Notes under the pieces: model-generated | Databases searched by the model: none | Told to the model about the DNA's origin: nothing | The model's input: the letters and a program-made list of their open reading frames with translations, nothing else | Shown: one piece after another, positions 16,201 to 21,942 of the stretch | Layout of the letters: each line of letters opens with the position of its first letter | How positions within the stretch are numbered: the first letter of the stretch is position 1 | Assembly (NCBI GenBank): GCA_039649115.1 | Contig: JBBWZQ010000379.1 | Span: 1 to 36,950, forward strand | Source: DATEJJ01 sp039649115 | GTDB lineage: Bacteria > Actinomycetota > Actinomycetes > Mycobacteriales > Micromonosporaceae | Direction of reading: 5' to 3' | Length of the DNA stretch: 36,950 nt | Made by a program: the position numbers and the translations under genes

Positions 16201-16972
16201 GAACCTCGACGCCCTGGTGTGCTGGGAGGCCCAGTTCGGCGACTTCGGCAACGGGGCGCAGTCCGTGGTGGACGAGTTCTTCTCCTCCGGCGAGGTGAAG
16301 TGGGGTCAGCGCACCGCGCTGACGCTGCTGCTCCCGCACGGGCACGAGGGCCAGGGGCCGGACCACACCTCCGGTCGCATCGAGCGCTACCTGCAGTTGT
16401 GCGCCGAGGACAACATGCGCGTGGCGGTACCGACCACCCCGGCCAACTACTTCCATGTGCTGCGCCGCCAGGCCCTGTCGCCGAAGAAGAAGCCGCTCGT
16501 GGTGTTCACGCCCAAATCCCTGCTGCGGCACAAGCTCGCGGTCTCCGCGGTCGCCGACTTCACCACCGGCACGTTCCAGACCGTCGTCGGCGACACGGTC
16601 GAACCCGGCGCCGTCAAGCGCGTACTCCTGTGCTCGGGCAAGGTCTACTACGACCTGCGCGAAGCGCGCAACGCGCGCGGCATCACCGACACCGCGGTGG
16701 TACGGGTCGAGCAGTTGTACCCGCTGCCGGTCGACGAGATCCGCGCCGCGCTGGCCAGCTACCCCGGCGCCGTCGACTTCGCCTGGGTACAGGAGGAGCC
16801 GGCCAACCAGGGCGCCTGGTCGTTCATCGCGCTCAACCTGCTGGAGCACCTCGACGGGGTGGCGCTGCGGCGCATCTCCCGCCCGGCCGCGGCGGCGCCG
16901 GCGGTGGGCTCGGCGAAGCTGCACGAGGTGGAGCTGCAGGCCCTGCTCGAAGCCGCGCTCCCGCGCCCCTGA
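13283..16972 (+). CDS. kgd: Multifunctional 2-oxoglutarate metabolism enzyme (2-oxoglutarate decarboxylase / dehydrogenase E1 fused to E2 domain)
   Basis: Actinobacterial Kgd-type enzyme of 1229 residues that feeds 2-oxoglutarate into the TCA cycle. Parts: an N-terminal E1 segment (about 12-45); a linker of about 70 residues made of Pro, Ala and Glu (about 55-118); an E2-like succinyltransferase domain (about 120-350) with catalytic His334 in TYDHRIIQGA; and the thiamine diphosphate-dependent E1 core (about 400-1229) with AHRGRLNVLANI, GDAAFAGQG, NNQVGFTTAP and the cofactor motif ICYRRRGHNEGDDPS. Length and order match mycobacterial Kgd (about 1230 residues). It lacks a lipoyl domain, so the complex needs an external lipoylated E2. 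A GTG start with GAGAGAGCGG upstream fits the conserved N-terminus. The DUF6104 gene follows after eight bases. Confidence 0.97.
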   Translation: MSTQQTSQDDRLADFGPNEWIVEDMYQRFLADPTSVDPAWHDFFADYKPVLESTGATAAASRPAPAAPAPAPARPEPEPEPAPRPQPAPARQAAPAAAPAAPAKEAAPAKQAAPATPRDGRVAVLRGVAARIVTNMEQSLAVPTATSVRAVPAKLIADNRIVINNHLARGRGGKVSFTHLVGYALVKALARHPEMNNSYTEVDGKPAVAEPEHVNLGIAIDLRRPDGSRTLVVPSIKNCEDVDFRQFWQGYEDVVRRARRGELTMDDYTATTISLTNPGGIGTVHSMPRLMAGQGTIIAVGAMEYPAEYSGMSDDALADAAVSKTITLTSTYDHRIIQGAQSGEFLKVMHELLLGGHGFYDEIFTSLRLPYEPVRWVRDAAHVSEGEVDKTARIIELIHAYRVRGHLMADTDPLEFHIRRHPDLDILQHDLTLWDLDRTFPVAGFAGRQRMKLRDVLGVLRDSYCRRVGVEYMHIQDPEERHWIQERVERRYEKPTPEEQKHILNRLNAAEAFETFLQTKYVGQRRFSLEGGESLIPLLDEVLSQSAVGRLDEVVIGMAHRGRLNVLANIVGKPYEKIFSEFEGHLDPKSAQGSGDVKYHLGQVGKFSTPDGEHAIPVSVVANPSHLEAVDPVLEGIVRAKQDRIDLKLEGYTVLAVAVHGDAAFAGQGVVAETLNLSQLRGYRTGGTVHVVVNNQVGFTTAPEYSRSSLYSTDVARMIQAPIFHVNGDDPEAVVRVARLAYEYREAFRKDVVIDLICYRRRGHNEGDDPSMTNPLMYRIIDTKRSVRKLYTEELIGRGDITLDEAEETLRDFQQQLETVFKATRDASSTARPSRKREQQPEPEVQTATTVDVVRRIGEAHVKLPPGFTPHKRVIQLLERRAKMATDGGIDWGFGEIIALGSLLNQGVTVRLAGQDSRRGTFVQRHASVVDAETGDDYLPLFAVKHEDARFFVHDSTLSEYAAMGFEYGYSVENLDALVCWEAQFGDFGNGAQSVVDEFFSSGEVKWGQRTALTLLLPHGHEGQGPDHTSGRIERYLQLCAEDNMRVAVPTTPANYFHVLRRQALSPKKKPLVVFTPKSLLRHKLAVSAVADFTTGTFQTVVGDTVEPGAVKRVLLCSGKVYYDLREARNARGITDTAVVRVEQLYPLPVDEIRAALASYPGAVDFAWVQEEPANQGAWSFIALNLLEHLDGVALRRISRPAAAAPAVGSAKLHEVELQALLEAALPRP

Positions 16973-16980
16973 GGCCCGCG

Positions 16981-17157
16981 ATGTACTTCACCGATCGCGG
17001 CATCGAGGAGCTGAGCGAGCGGCGCGGCGAGGAGAGCGTCACGCTCGACTGGCTGGCCGGCAAGCTGCGCGACTTCGTCGACCTGCACCCGGAGTTCGAG
17101 GTGCCGGTCGAGCGGCTGGCGACCTGGCTGGCCCGCCTCGACGACGACGAGGAGTAG
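16981..17157 (+). CDS. DUF6104-type small conserved protein
   Basis: 58-residue acidic protein beginning MYFTDRGIEELSERRGEE and ending WLARLDDDEE. It starts eight bases after the kgd stop and is probably cotranscribed. The sequence fits the family I recall as DUF6104, found in many actinobacteria. There is no membrane segment, no cysteine and no catalytic motif; it is predicted all-helical. Its place behind kgd suggests a link to 2-oxoglutarate metabolism, but no function is known. Confidence 0.85.
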   Translation: MYFTDRGIEELSERRGEESVTLDWLAGKLRDFVDLHPEFEVPVERLATWLARLDDDEE

Positions 17158-17175
17158 CGCTGCGGAGGAGTGGCG

Positions 17176-17343
17176 CTAAACCATCATGATGGCCACGACC
17201 GCGGCGACCACGATGACCGCGGCGACGATGGCGATCACGAGGTAACGGGAGGCCGGCGGCCGCTCCGGCACCGGTTCGGCGCGCTGCACGAACACGCGGA
17301 ACTGCTCGGTGTTCCCGCTCGGATCCACATACTCCTCTGGCAT
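17176..17343 (-). CDS. Small single-span membrane protein, 55 aa
   Basis: Reading from the ATG at 17343 to TAG at 17176 gives a charged, Pro-containing N-terminal half (MPEEYVDPSGNTEQFRVFVQ) and a C-terminal hydrophobic helix (about residues 33-54, rich in Val, Ala and Ile) ending in MMV. It looks tail-anchored, with the N-terminus in the cytoplasm. Its stop is 18 bases from the convergent DUF6104 stop. It starts 28 bases after the pruA stop on the same strand, so it may be cotranscribed with pruA. Coding character is supported by strong third-position GC and the membrane pattern. I do not recognise the family. Confidence 0.7.
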   Translation of the reverse strand: MPEEYVDPSGNTEQFRVFVQRAEPVPERPPASRYLVIAIVAAVIVVAAVVAIMMV

Positions 17344-17371
17344 GCGCTAGACCATAGCGGTTGCGGGCAAG

Positions 17372-19003
17372 TCACCGGTTCATGTGTGGGTACGTGTGGT
17401 CGGTTGCCGGTACGAATGTCTCTTTGATCACTCGTGGCGACAGCCAGCGCACCAGGTTCTGCCAGGATCCGGCCTTGTCGTTGGTACCCGAGGCCCGCGC
17501 GCCGCCGAACGGCTGCTGGCCGACCACCGCGCCGGTCGGCTTGTCGTTGATGTACAGGTTGCCCGCGGCGAACCGCAGCACCTCGGAAGCCCAGTCCACG
17601 ACCCGCCGGTCGGTGGCGAAGACGGCGCCGGTCAGCGCGTACGGCGCGGCCGACTCGGCCTGCCGCACCGTGTCCTCGAACCGCTCGTCGTCGAAGACGT
17701 GCACGGCGAGGATCGGGCCGAAGTACTCGGTGGTGAAGACCTCGTGACCGGGGTCGGCACACTCGACGACGGTGGGCCGCACGAAGTAGCCCTCGGTGTC
17801 GTCCGCCGTACCGCCCGCCAGCACCGTGCAGGCCTGGCTGTTCTTGATGCGGTCCAGGGCGCCGGCCAGCTTGGTGAAGGAGCGCCGGTCGATCACGGCA
17901 CCGCCGAAGTTGCCGAGGTCGGTGACGTCGCCGTAGGTCAGCGAGTCGGCGGTCGCGGCGAGCCGGTCGCGCAGCCCACCCTCCCACAGCGACCGGGGCA
18001 GGTACCCGCGCGACGCCGCCGAGCACTTCTGGCCCTGGTAGTCGAAGGCCCCCCTGACCAGCGCGGTGTGCAGCGCGTCGACCTCGGCGGAAGGGTGCGC
18101 GATGACGAAGTCCTTGCCGCCGGTCTCGCCGACCAGCCGCGGATAGCCCCGGTACCGGCCGATGTTCGCGCCCACCTCCTGCCACAGCCGCTGGAACGTC
18201 GCGGTGGAGCCGGTGAAGTGGATGCCCGCGAGATCCGGGTCGGCCAGCGCCACCTCGGACACCGCGATGCCGTCCCCGGTGACCATGTTGATGACGCCGG
18301 GTGGCAGCCCGGCGGCCTCCAGCAGCCGCATCGTGTGGTGGGCGGCCAACTGCTGGGTCGGCGACGGCTTCCAGACCACGGTGTTGCCGAGCAGCGCCAC
18401 CGAGGTCGGCAGGTTGCCGGCGATCGCGGTGAAGTTGAACGGGGTGATCGCGTAGACGAAGCCCTCAAGCGGACGGTGGTCCATCCGGTTCCAGACGCCG
18501 GGCGAGGACAGCGGCTGCTCGCCGAGCAGTTTGTGTCCAAAGTGGACGTTGAAGCGCAGGAAGTCGATCAGCTCGCAGGCCGAGTCGATCTCCGCCTGGT
18601 ACACCGTCTTGGACTGTCCCAGCATGGTCGCGGCGTTGAGCGTGTCGCGCCAGGGCCCGGCGAGGAGATCGGCGGCGCGGAGGAAAACGGCGGCGCGGTC
18701 GCTAAAGGACAATTCACGCCACATCGGGGCAGCGTTCTTCGCGGCCGTCACCGCCGCGGTGGCGTCGGCGTTGGTTGCGTTGTGGGCGATGCCGAGCACG
18801 TGCGAATGCCTGTGCGGCTGCACGACGTCGATGGCCGCACCCCCGGCCATCCGCTGGCGCCCGTCGATGGTCATCGTCAGCTCGACGCGTTCGGCCACCA
18901 TCTCGCCGAGGCGGCGCTGCACGCCGGCCCGCTCCGGCGTCTCCGGCGCGTAGGTGCGCACCGGTTCGTTGCGCGGCTCCGGCACCGTGAAAGCGGCATC
19001 CAT
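17372..19003 (-). CDS. pruA: L-glutamate gamma-semialdehyde (1-pyrroline-5-carboxylate) dehydrogenase
   Basis: Oxidises glutamate semialdehyde, in equilibrium with P5C, to glutamate with NAD+; this is the second step of proline catabolism and also serves arginine breakdown. The 543 residues match the stand-alone P5C dehydrogenase family. Visible are the nucleotide-binding region ITPFNFTAIAGN and WKPSPTQ, IHFTGST (262-267), catalytic Glu293 (LVGETGGKD), catalytic Cys327 (YQGQKCSAASR) and the C-terminal PFGGARASGTNDKAG. The ATG at 19003 has GAGGAG six bases upstream, and longer frames are ignored. No proline dehydrogenase gene is adjacent. It is divergent from the membrane protein at 19183. Confidence 0.97.
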   Translation of the reverse strand: MDAAFTVPEPRNEPVRTYAPETPERAGVQRRLGEMVAERVELTMTIDGRQRMAGGAAIDVVQPHRHSHVLGIAHNATNADATAAVTAAKNAAPMWRELSFSDRAAVFLRAADLLAGPWRDTLNAATMLGQSKTVYQAEIDSACELIDFLRFNVHFGHKLLGEQPLSSPGVWNRMDHRPLEGFVYAITPFNFTAIAGNLPTSVALLGNTVVWKPSPTQQLAAHHTMRLLEAAGLPPGVINMVTGDGIAVSEVALADPDLAGIHFTGSTATFQRLWQEVGANIGRYRGYPRLVGETGGKDFVIAHPSAEVDALHTALVRGAFDYQGQKCSAASRGYLPRSLWEGGLRDRLAATADSLTYGDVTDLGNFGGAVIDRRSFTKLAGALDRIKNSQACTVLAGGTADDTEGYFVRPTVVECADPGHEVFTTEYFGPILAVHVFDDERFEDTVRQAESAAPYALTGAVFATDRRVVDWASEVLRFAAGNLYINDKPTGAVVGQQPFGGARASGTNDKAGSWQNLVRWLSPRVIKETFVPATDHTYPHMNR

Positions 19004-19182
19004 CAGGTTCTCCTCAGCGATCTCGGCGACATTGTCGAGGCCCGGTCCCATCCTTACACGATCGCCCTCCCGCGCCGGCGGGTCCCGTGGCGCTCCGGAC
19101 CCGTACCACCTGCCGCCGGGCGGGCGACCCCGAACAGCCGCCGCGTACGCTGGGACGTCGGCATCAGCAAGGGGGACACGAG

Positions 19183-20205
19183 ATGACCGAGCCCACGACC
19201 ACCGGGCAGCTTGCCGAGCGGCCCCAGCCGGTGCCCAGCGCCGCGCCGCCTGTCGACGAGGCGGTCCCGGAGGTCCCGGCGCAGGCCGGTCCGGTCGATG
19301 CCCCCGGCGGGACCGGCGTCGAGGACCCGGCCCCACCGCCGGCCCGCGTCGACACCGGTACCGGCTTCCTGCTCGCCCTCGGGCTGCTGTGGCTGGGTAC
19401 CCGGCTGTGGTCCGCGCACGCGAACATCCGCGACGCGGGAAGCGGGCTGAGCCGGCTGATCGTCGCGGCCTACCAGCTGCCCGACGTGATCGCCGCGAGC
19501 ACCCTCGCCGGTGCGGCCGGCGGGGTCGCCGCGGTGGCCTGGCGCACCACCCGCACTCCGGACGGCGGCCGGTCGGGTCGCTGGCTCATCGGCTCTCTCG
19601 CCGGCCTCACCACCGGCCTGCTCGTGGCCGCCGTGGTGGTCCTCGGCTACGGCAGCCACTCACCCGACCTCGTCCTGGCGCTGTCGGTCATGGTCGCCTG
19701 CACGCTCGGCGGCGCGGTGGTGGCGTTCCCGCCCGTGAAGGTCATGGCTGCCGGCGTGGCCGCGACCCTCGGCGCGTTCGTCGTCGGCGTCGCGCTCAAC
19801 GTCTTCCAGAACCACATCGTCGACCTGTTCGGCCCGGGCAGCACGGCCCAGTCCCATCTGGCCGCGGCCAACCGCGCCGCGCTGGCCGAGTCGCTGCTCG
19901 GCGGCGTGGTCGCCGGGCTGATCGCGTTCGTGCACCTGCGCCGCCGCGCCGGTGACCGGCGCTTCCTGGCGTACCTCGCCGCGGGAGCGACCCCCGGCGG
20001 CCTGATCCTGCTGGCCGAGGTGGTGACGCGGCTGGGCGGCGCCCAGCTCTTCAACCTGGCCCGGAAGATCAGCCCCGCGGACAACACCGCGGTCGACTAC
20101 TTCAGCTCGGCCCGCGTCAACCACGCGCTGGTCGTGCTGTTCGCCGGGATGATCGTCGCGCTCATCGCGTTCGGCCGCACGCTGCCCCGGCGCCCCCGCC
20201 GCTGA
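19183..20205 (+). CDS. Multispan membrane protein of unknown function
   Basis: 340 residues. The first 57 are acidic, rich in Pro, Ala and Glu, and probably disordered. About eight hydrophobic segments follow (for example TGFLLALGLLWLGTRLW, LAGLTTGLLVAAVVVLGY and VVLFAGMIVALIAFG), and the C-terminus is basic (PRRPRR). A ribosome site (AGGGGGA) precedes the ATG; TACGCT at 19146-19151 could be its -10 element. I recognise no transporter or enzyme motif. It is divergent from pruA and convergent with the DUF6912 gene. The stop codon falls inside a 17-bp tandem repeat. Confidence 0.8.
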   Translation: MTEPTTTGQLAERPQPVPSAAPPVDEAVPEVPAQAGPVDAPGGTGVEDPAPPPARVDTGTGFLLALGLLWLGTRLWSAHANIRDAGSGLSRLIVAAYQLPDVIAASTLAGAAGGVAAVAWRTTRTPDGGRSGRWLIGSLAGLTTGLLVAAVVVLGYGSHSPDLVLALSVMVACTLGGAVVAFPPVKVMAAGVAATLGAFVVGVALNVFQNHIVDLFGPGSTAQSHLAAANRAALAESLLGGVVAGLIAFVHLRRRAGDRRFLAYLAAGATPGGLILLAEVVTRLGGAQLFNLARKISPADNTAVDYFSSARVNHALVVLFAGMIVALIAFGRTLPRRPRR

Positions 20206-20251
20206 CGGCGGCGCGGTGCTGACGGCGGTGCGGTGCTGACGGCGGTGCGGT
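20201..20251. repeat. Three 17-bp tandem repeats across a convergent gene end
   Basis: Units at 20201-20217, 20218-20234 and 20235-20251 read GCTGACGGCGGYGCGGT; the first differs from the other two at one base. The first unit contains the TGA of the membrane protein, and the third ends directly before the TGA of the DUF6912 gene. The array spans exactly the gap between two convergent stops. Confidence 0.9.
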
Positions 20252-20779
20252 TCAGTCCGGCACGATGTGCCCCAGCTCGGACACGTCGTACCAGGCGAGC
20301 TCGTGGTCCTCGGCACCGTCCACGGTGAACTGGGCGTCCGGGTCGCCGGCCACCGCCTCCTCGACGACGTCCGCGGCCGCGGCCACGTCATCCTCCGCGT
20401 CGGGCGCGTCCACGTGGATCGCGGCGACGGCATCGATCGGTACCGCCGCGGCCAGCCGCACCGCGCTGGACCCGAGCTCCTGGTCGACGGGTGCCAGGCC
20501 GCGGGCGGGTACGTCCACGGAGACCACCACCCGCCGCCGCGGTGCCGCCCGGTCGTACCGCAGCAGCCGCAGTGCCGCCTGCGCGGCCCGGGTGAACGCG
20601 ACGTACTCCAGCTCTTCGTCGTCGCCCTCGGCGTACCACTCGCGCAGGGACGGCGTGACGGCGTGCGCCACCACCTCGTGCCCGCCGGAGAGGTATGGAT
20701 GCAGCTCGCCGCGGTCCCGCAGCACCGCGAGCAGGGGCAGCGTGGCGGGCAGGTACACCCGGATGACGTCGTTGATCAC
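20252..20779 (-). CDS. DUF6912-type conserved protein
   Basis: 175-residue acidic cytoplasmic protein. It begins with RVYLPATLPLLAVLRDRGEL and continues with HAVTPSLREWYAEGDDEELEYVAF, a pattern I associate with the actinobacterial DUF6912 family. A middle strand-rich part (RRVVVSVDVP) and an acidic C-terminus follow. The GTG at 20779 has GGGAG eight bases upstream. There is no catalytic motif or signal peptide. It is divergent from the small HTH gene by 70 bases. Function is unknown. Confidence 0.82.
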   Translation of the reverse strand: MINDVIRVYLPATLPLLAVLRDRGELHPYLSGGHEVVAHAVTPSLREWYAEGDDEELEYVAFTRAAQAALRLLRYDRAAPRRRVVVSVDVPARGLAPVDQELGSSAVRLAAAVPIDAVAAIHVDAPDAEDDVAAAADVVEEAVAGDPDAQFTVDGAEDHELAWYDVSELGHIVPD

Positions 20780-20849
20780 GGTGCGGACTCCCTCAGCCGC
20801 GGCAGGCCGGCGGCGACCATTCGCACGCCATCGGTGGCAAACTGAAGCA

Positions 20850-21086
20850 ATGGCCCCTCGTTTCCTGCAGATGTCCGATGTCGCAGAGGAGCTGTCGGTG
20901 AGCCTCTCGCAGGTTTATCACATGGTACGCAGTGGCGAGCTGCCCGCGATCAAGGTCGGCGGCCGGGGTCAGTGGCGGATCGAGCGCGCCAGGCTCGAAG
21001 AGTACATCGAACGCAAGTACACCGAGACCGCGGAGTGGGTCCGGGGCAACCCGCTCACCGGACGGGAGGACGACATACCCGAGTAG
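20850..21086 (+). CDS. Small helix-turn-helix protein (excisionase / BldC-like fold)
   Basis: 78-residue DNA-binding protein. Residues 5-55 form a MerR/Xis-type winged helix: LQMSDVAEELSVSLSQVYHMV as the HTH, then GELPAIKVGGRGQWRIER as the wing. A helix (LEEYIERKYTE) and an acidic tail follow. No recombinase or phage gene is nearby, so a chromosomal regulator of the BldC type is more likely than a phage excisionase. The ATG has only a weak upstream GAAG. It is divergent from the DUF6912 gene, which it may regulate. A very strong hairpin follows. Confidence 0.88.
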   Translation: MAPRFLQMSDVAEELSVSLSQVYHMVRSGELPAIKVGGRGQWRIERARLEEYIERKYTETAEWVRGNPLTGREDDIPE

Positions 21087-21103
21087 CCCCGCCCGAGCCC
21101 GAC

Positions 21104-21140
21104 GCGCGGCCCCGCCGGTCATCGACTGGCGGGGCCGCGC
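21104..21140 (+). terminator. Strong terminator after the HTH gene
   Basis: GCGCGGCCCCGCC (21104-21116) and GGCGGGGCCGCGC (21128-21140) form a perfect 13-bp stem. A G-U pair and three more pairs extend it to a three-base loop (ATC). It begins 18 bases after the stop. Confidence 0.85.
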
Positions 21141-21189
21141 CGCGTCCGTACCGCACGTGACGACTCTGCGACACAGAAGCACTCTCGCC

Positions 21190-21218
21190 TTGACGCGTGC
21201 GGGCATGGGTAATACAAA
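21190..21218 (+). promoter_or_regulatory. Candidate promoter of the Rv3235-family gene
   Basis: TTGACG (21190-21195) with a 17-base spacer precedes TACAAA (21213-21218). TAATAC (21210-21215) is an alternative -10 at 14 bases. The region is AT-rich for this genome, and the start codon follows at 21287. Confidence 0.4.
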
Positions 21219-21227
21219 CTACTGAAA

Positions 21228-21248
21228 GCAAACGAAGGCAAACGTAAG
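21228..21248 (+). repeat. Tandem GCAAACG repeats in the Rv3235-family leader
   Basis: GCAAACGAAG (21228-21237) is followed directly by GCAAACGTAAG (21238-21248). The heptamers repeat every 10 bases, one helical turn, between the likely promoter and the ribosome site. This may be a regulator site or part of the leader RNA. Confidence 0.5.
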
Positions 21249-21286
21249 GATTGAGGAGAGAACACCAGACGCGGGGAGGCTCGAAG

Positions 21287-21883
21287 ATGACCACCGCACT
21301 TGCCATGCGCACCAGTTCCCCACCACCACTGATCCGGCTGCGGCCCGCGCCCGACCTGGAGCCGCCCTACGACGACGAGGCAGGCAACCGGCCCACCCCG
21401 CTGGAGCTGCCCCTGGAATGGCCCGAGGAACAGCCGTGGCGCCCGGTGGACCGGCCCGGCCTGTACCGGCCCGCGGCGGTTCCGGTCAGCGAGGCGAAGC
21501 TCGCCGCGCACCGCTACCTCGCGCTCTGCCTGGAGGTCCTCGGCGGCTTCCGCCCGCTGGCGCACCTGCGCGTGCTCACCAGCGCTGCCGCGTTCGACCA
21601 GATCGCCGCGCAGTTGACGCGGCCGCGGGCCACCGGCCAGACGGCGAGCCGGGCGCAGGCCCCGCTGCCCGCGCCCGGCGAGGGAACGCTTCGACCGACC
21701 GCCCGGCTCGTACCCGCCGCGGGCGACCGCGTCACGCTCCGCCAGCTGCTTGTCTGCGAACCGGTCGCGGGCGTCGCGGAGGCGGCGGCGGTACTCGGCC
21801 GGGCCGGTCGGGTGTGGGCCATGGCGCTACGGCTGGAACGCCACCACGGCGTCTGGCTGTGCATCCACCTGGAAGTGCTCTGA
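21287..21883 (+). CDS. Rv3235-family protein (DUF6459-like)
   Basis: 198 residues. The first 80 are Pro-rich and probably disordered. A small alpha/beta domain follows: AAHRYLALCLEVLGGFRPLAHLR, then LRQLLVCEPVAGVAEAAAVL, VWAMALRLER and HGVWLCIHLEVL at the end. This is the pattern of the Rv3235 family, found near secA in many actinobacteria. GGGGAGG seven bases upstream supports the ATG at 21287. Function is unknown; the fold is reminiscent of cytoplasmic accessory domains, and no catalytic residues stand out. It is convergent with secA, with a hairpin between. Confidence 0.88.
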   Translation: MTTALAMRTSSPPPLIRLRPAPDLEPPYDDEAGNRPTPLELPLEWPEEQPWRPVDRPGLYRPAAVPVSEAKLAAHRYLALCLEVLGGFRPLAHLRVLTSAAAFDQIAAQLTRPRATGQTASRAQAPLPAPGEGTLRPTARLVPAAGDRVTLRQLLVCEPVAGVAEAAAVLGRAGRVWAMALRLERHHGVWLCIHLEVL

Positions 21884-21890
21884 GGCGCAA

Positions 21891-21928
21891 CGACGGCGGC
21901 GGCCGGGGCATCCCGACCGCCGCCGTCG
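21891..21928. terminator. Bidirectional hairpin between the Rv3235-family gene and secA
   Basis: CGACGGCGGCGG (21891-21902) and CCGCCGCCGTCG (21917-21928) are perfectly complementary over 12 bp. An inner CGGG/CCCG stem narrows the loop. It lies midway between the two convergent stops (21883 and 21943). Confidence 0.8.
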
Positions 21929-21942
21929 CGGGCGCGTGCTGC

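Noticed and set aside
20850..21086. Phage excisionase, suggesting an integrated element
   Set aside because: No integrase, attachment repeat or phage gene is nearby, and the neighbours are chromosomal core genes; a BldC-like regulator is more likely.
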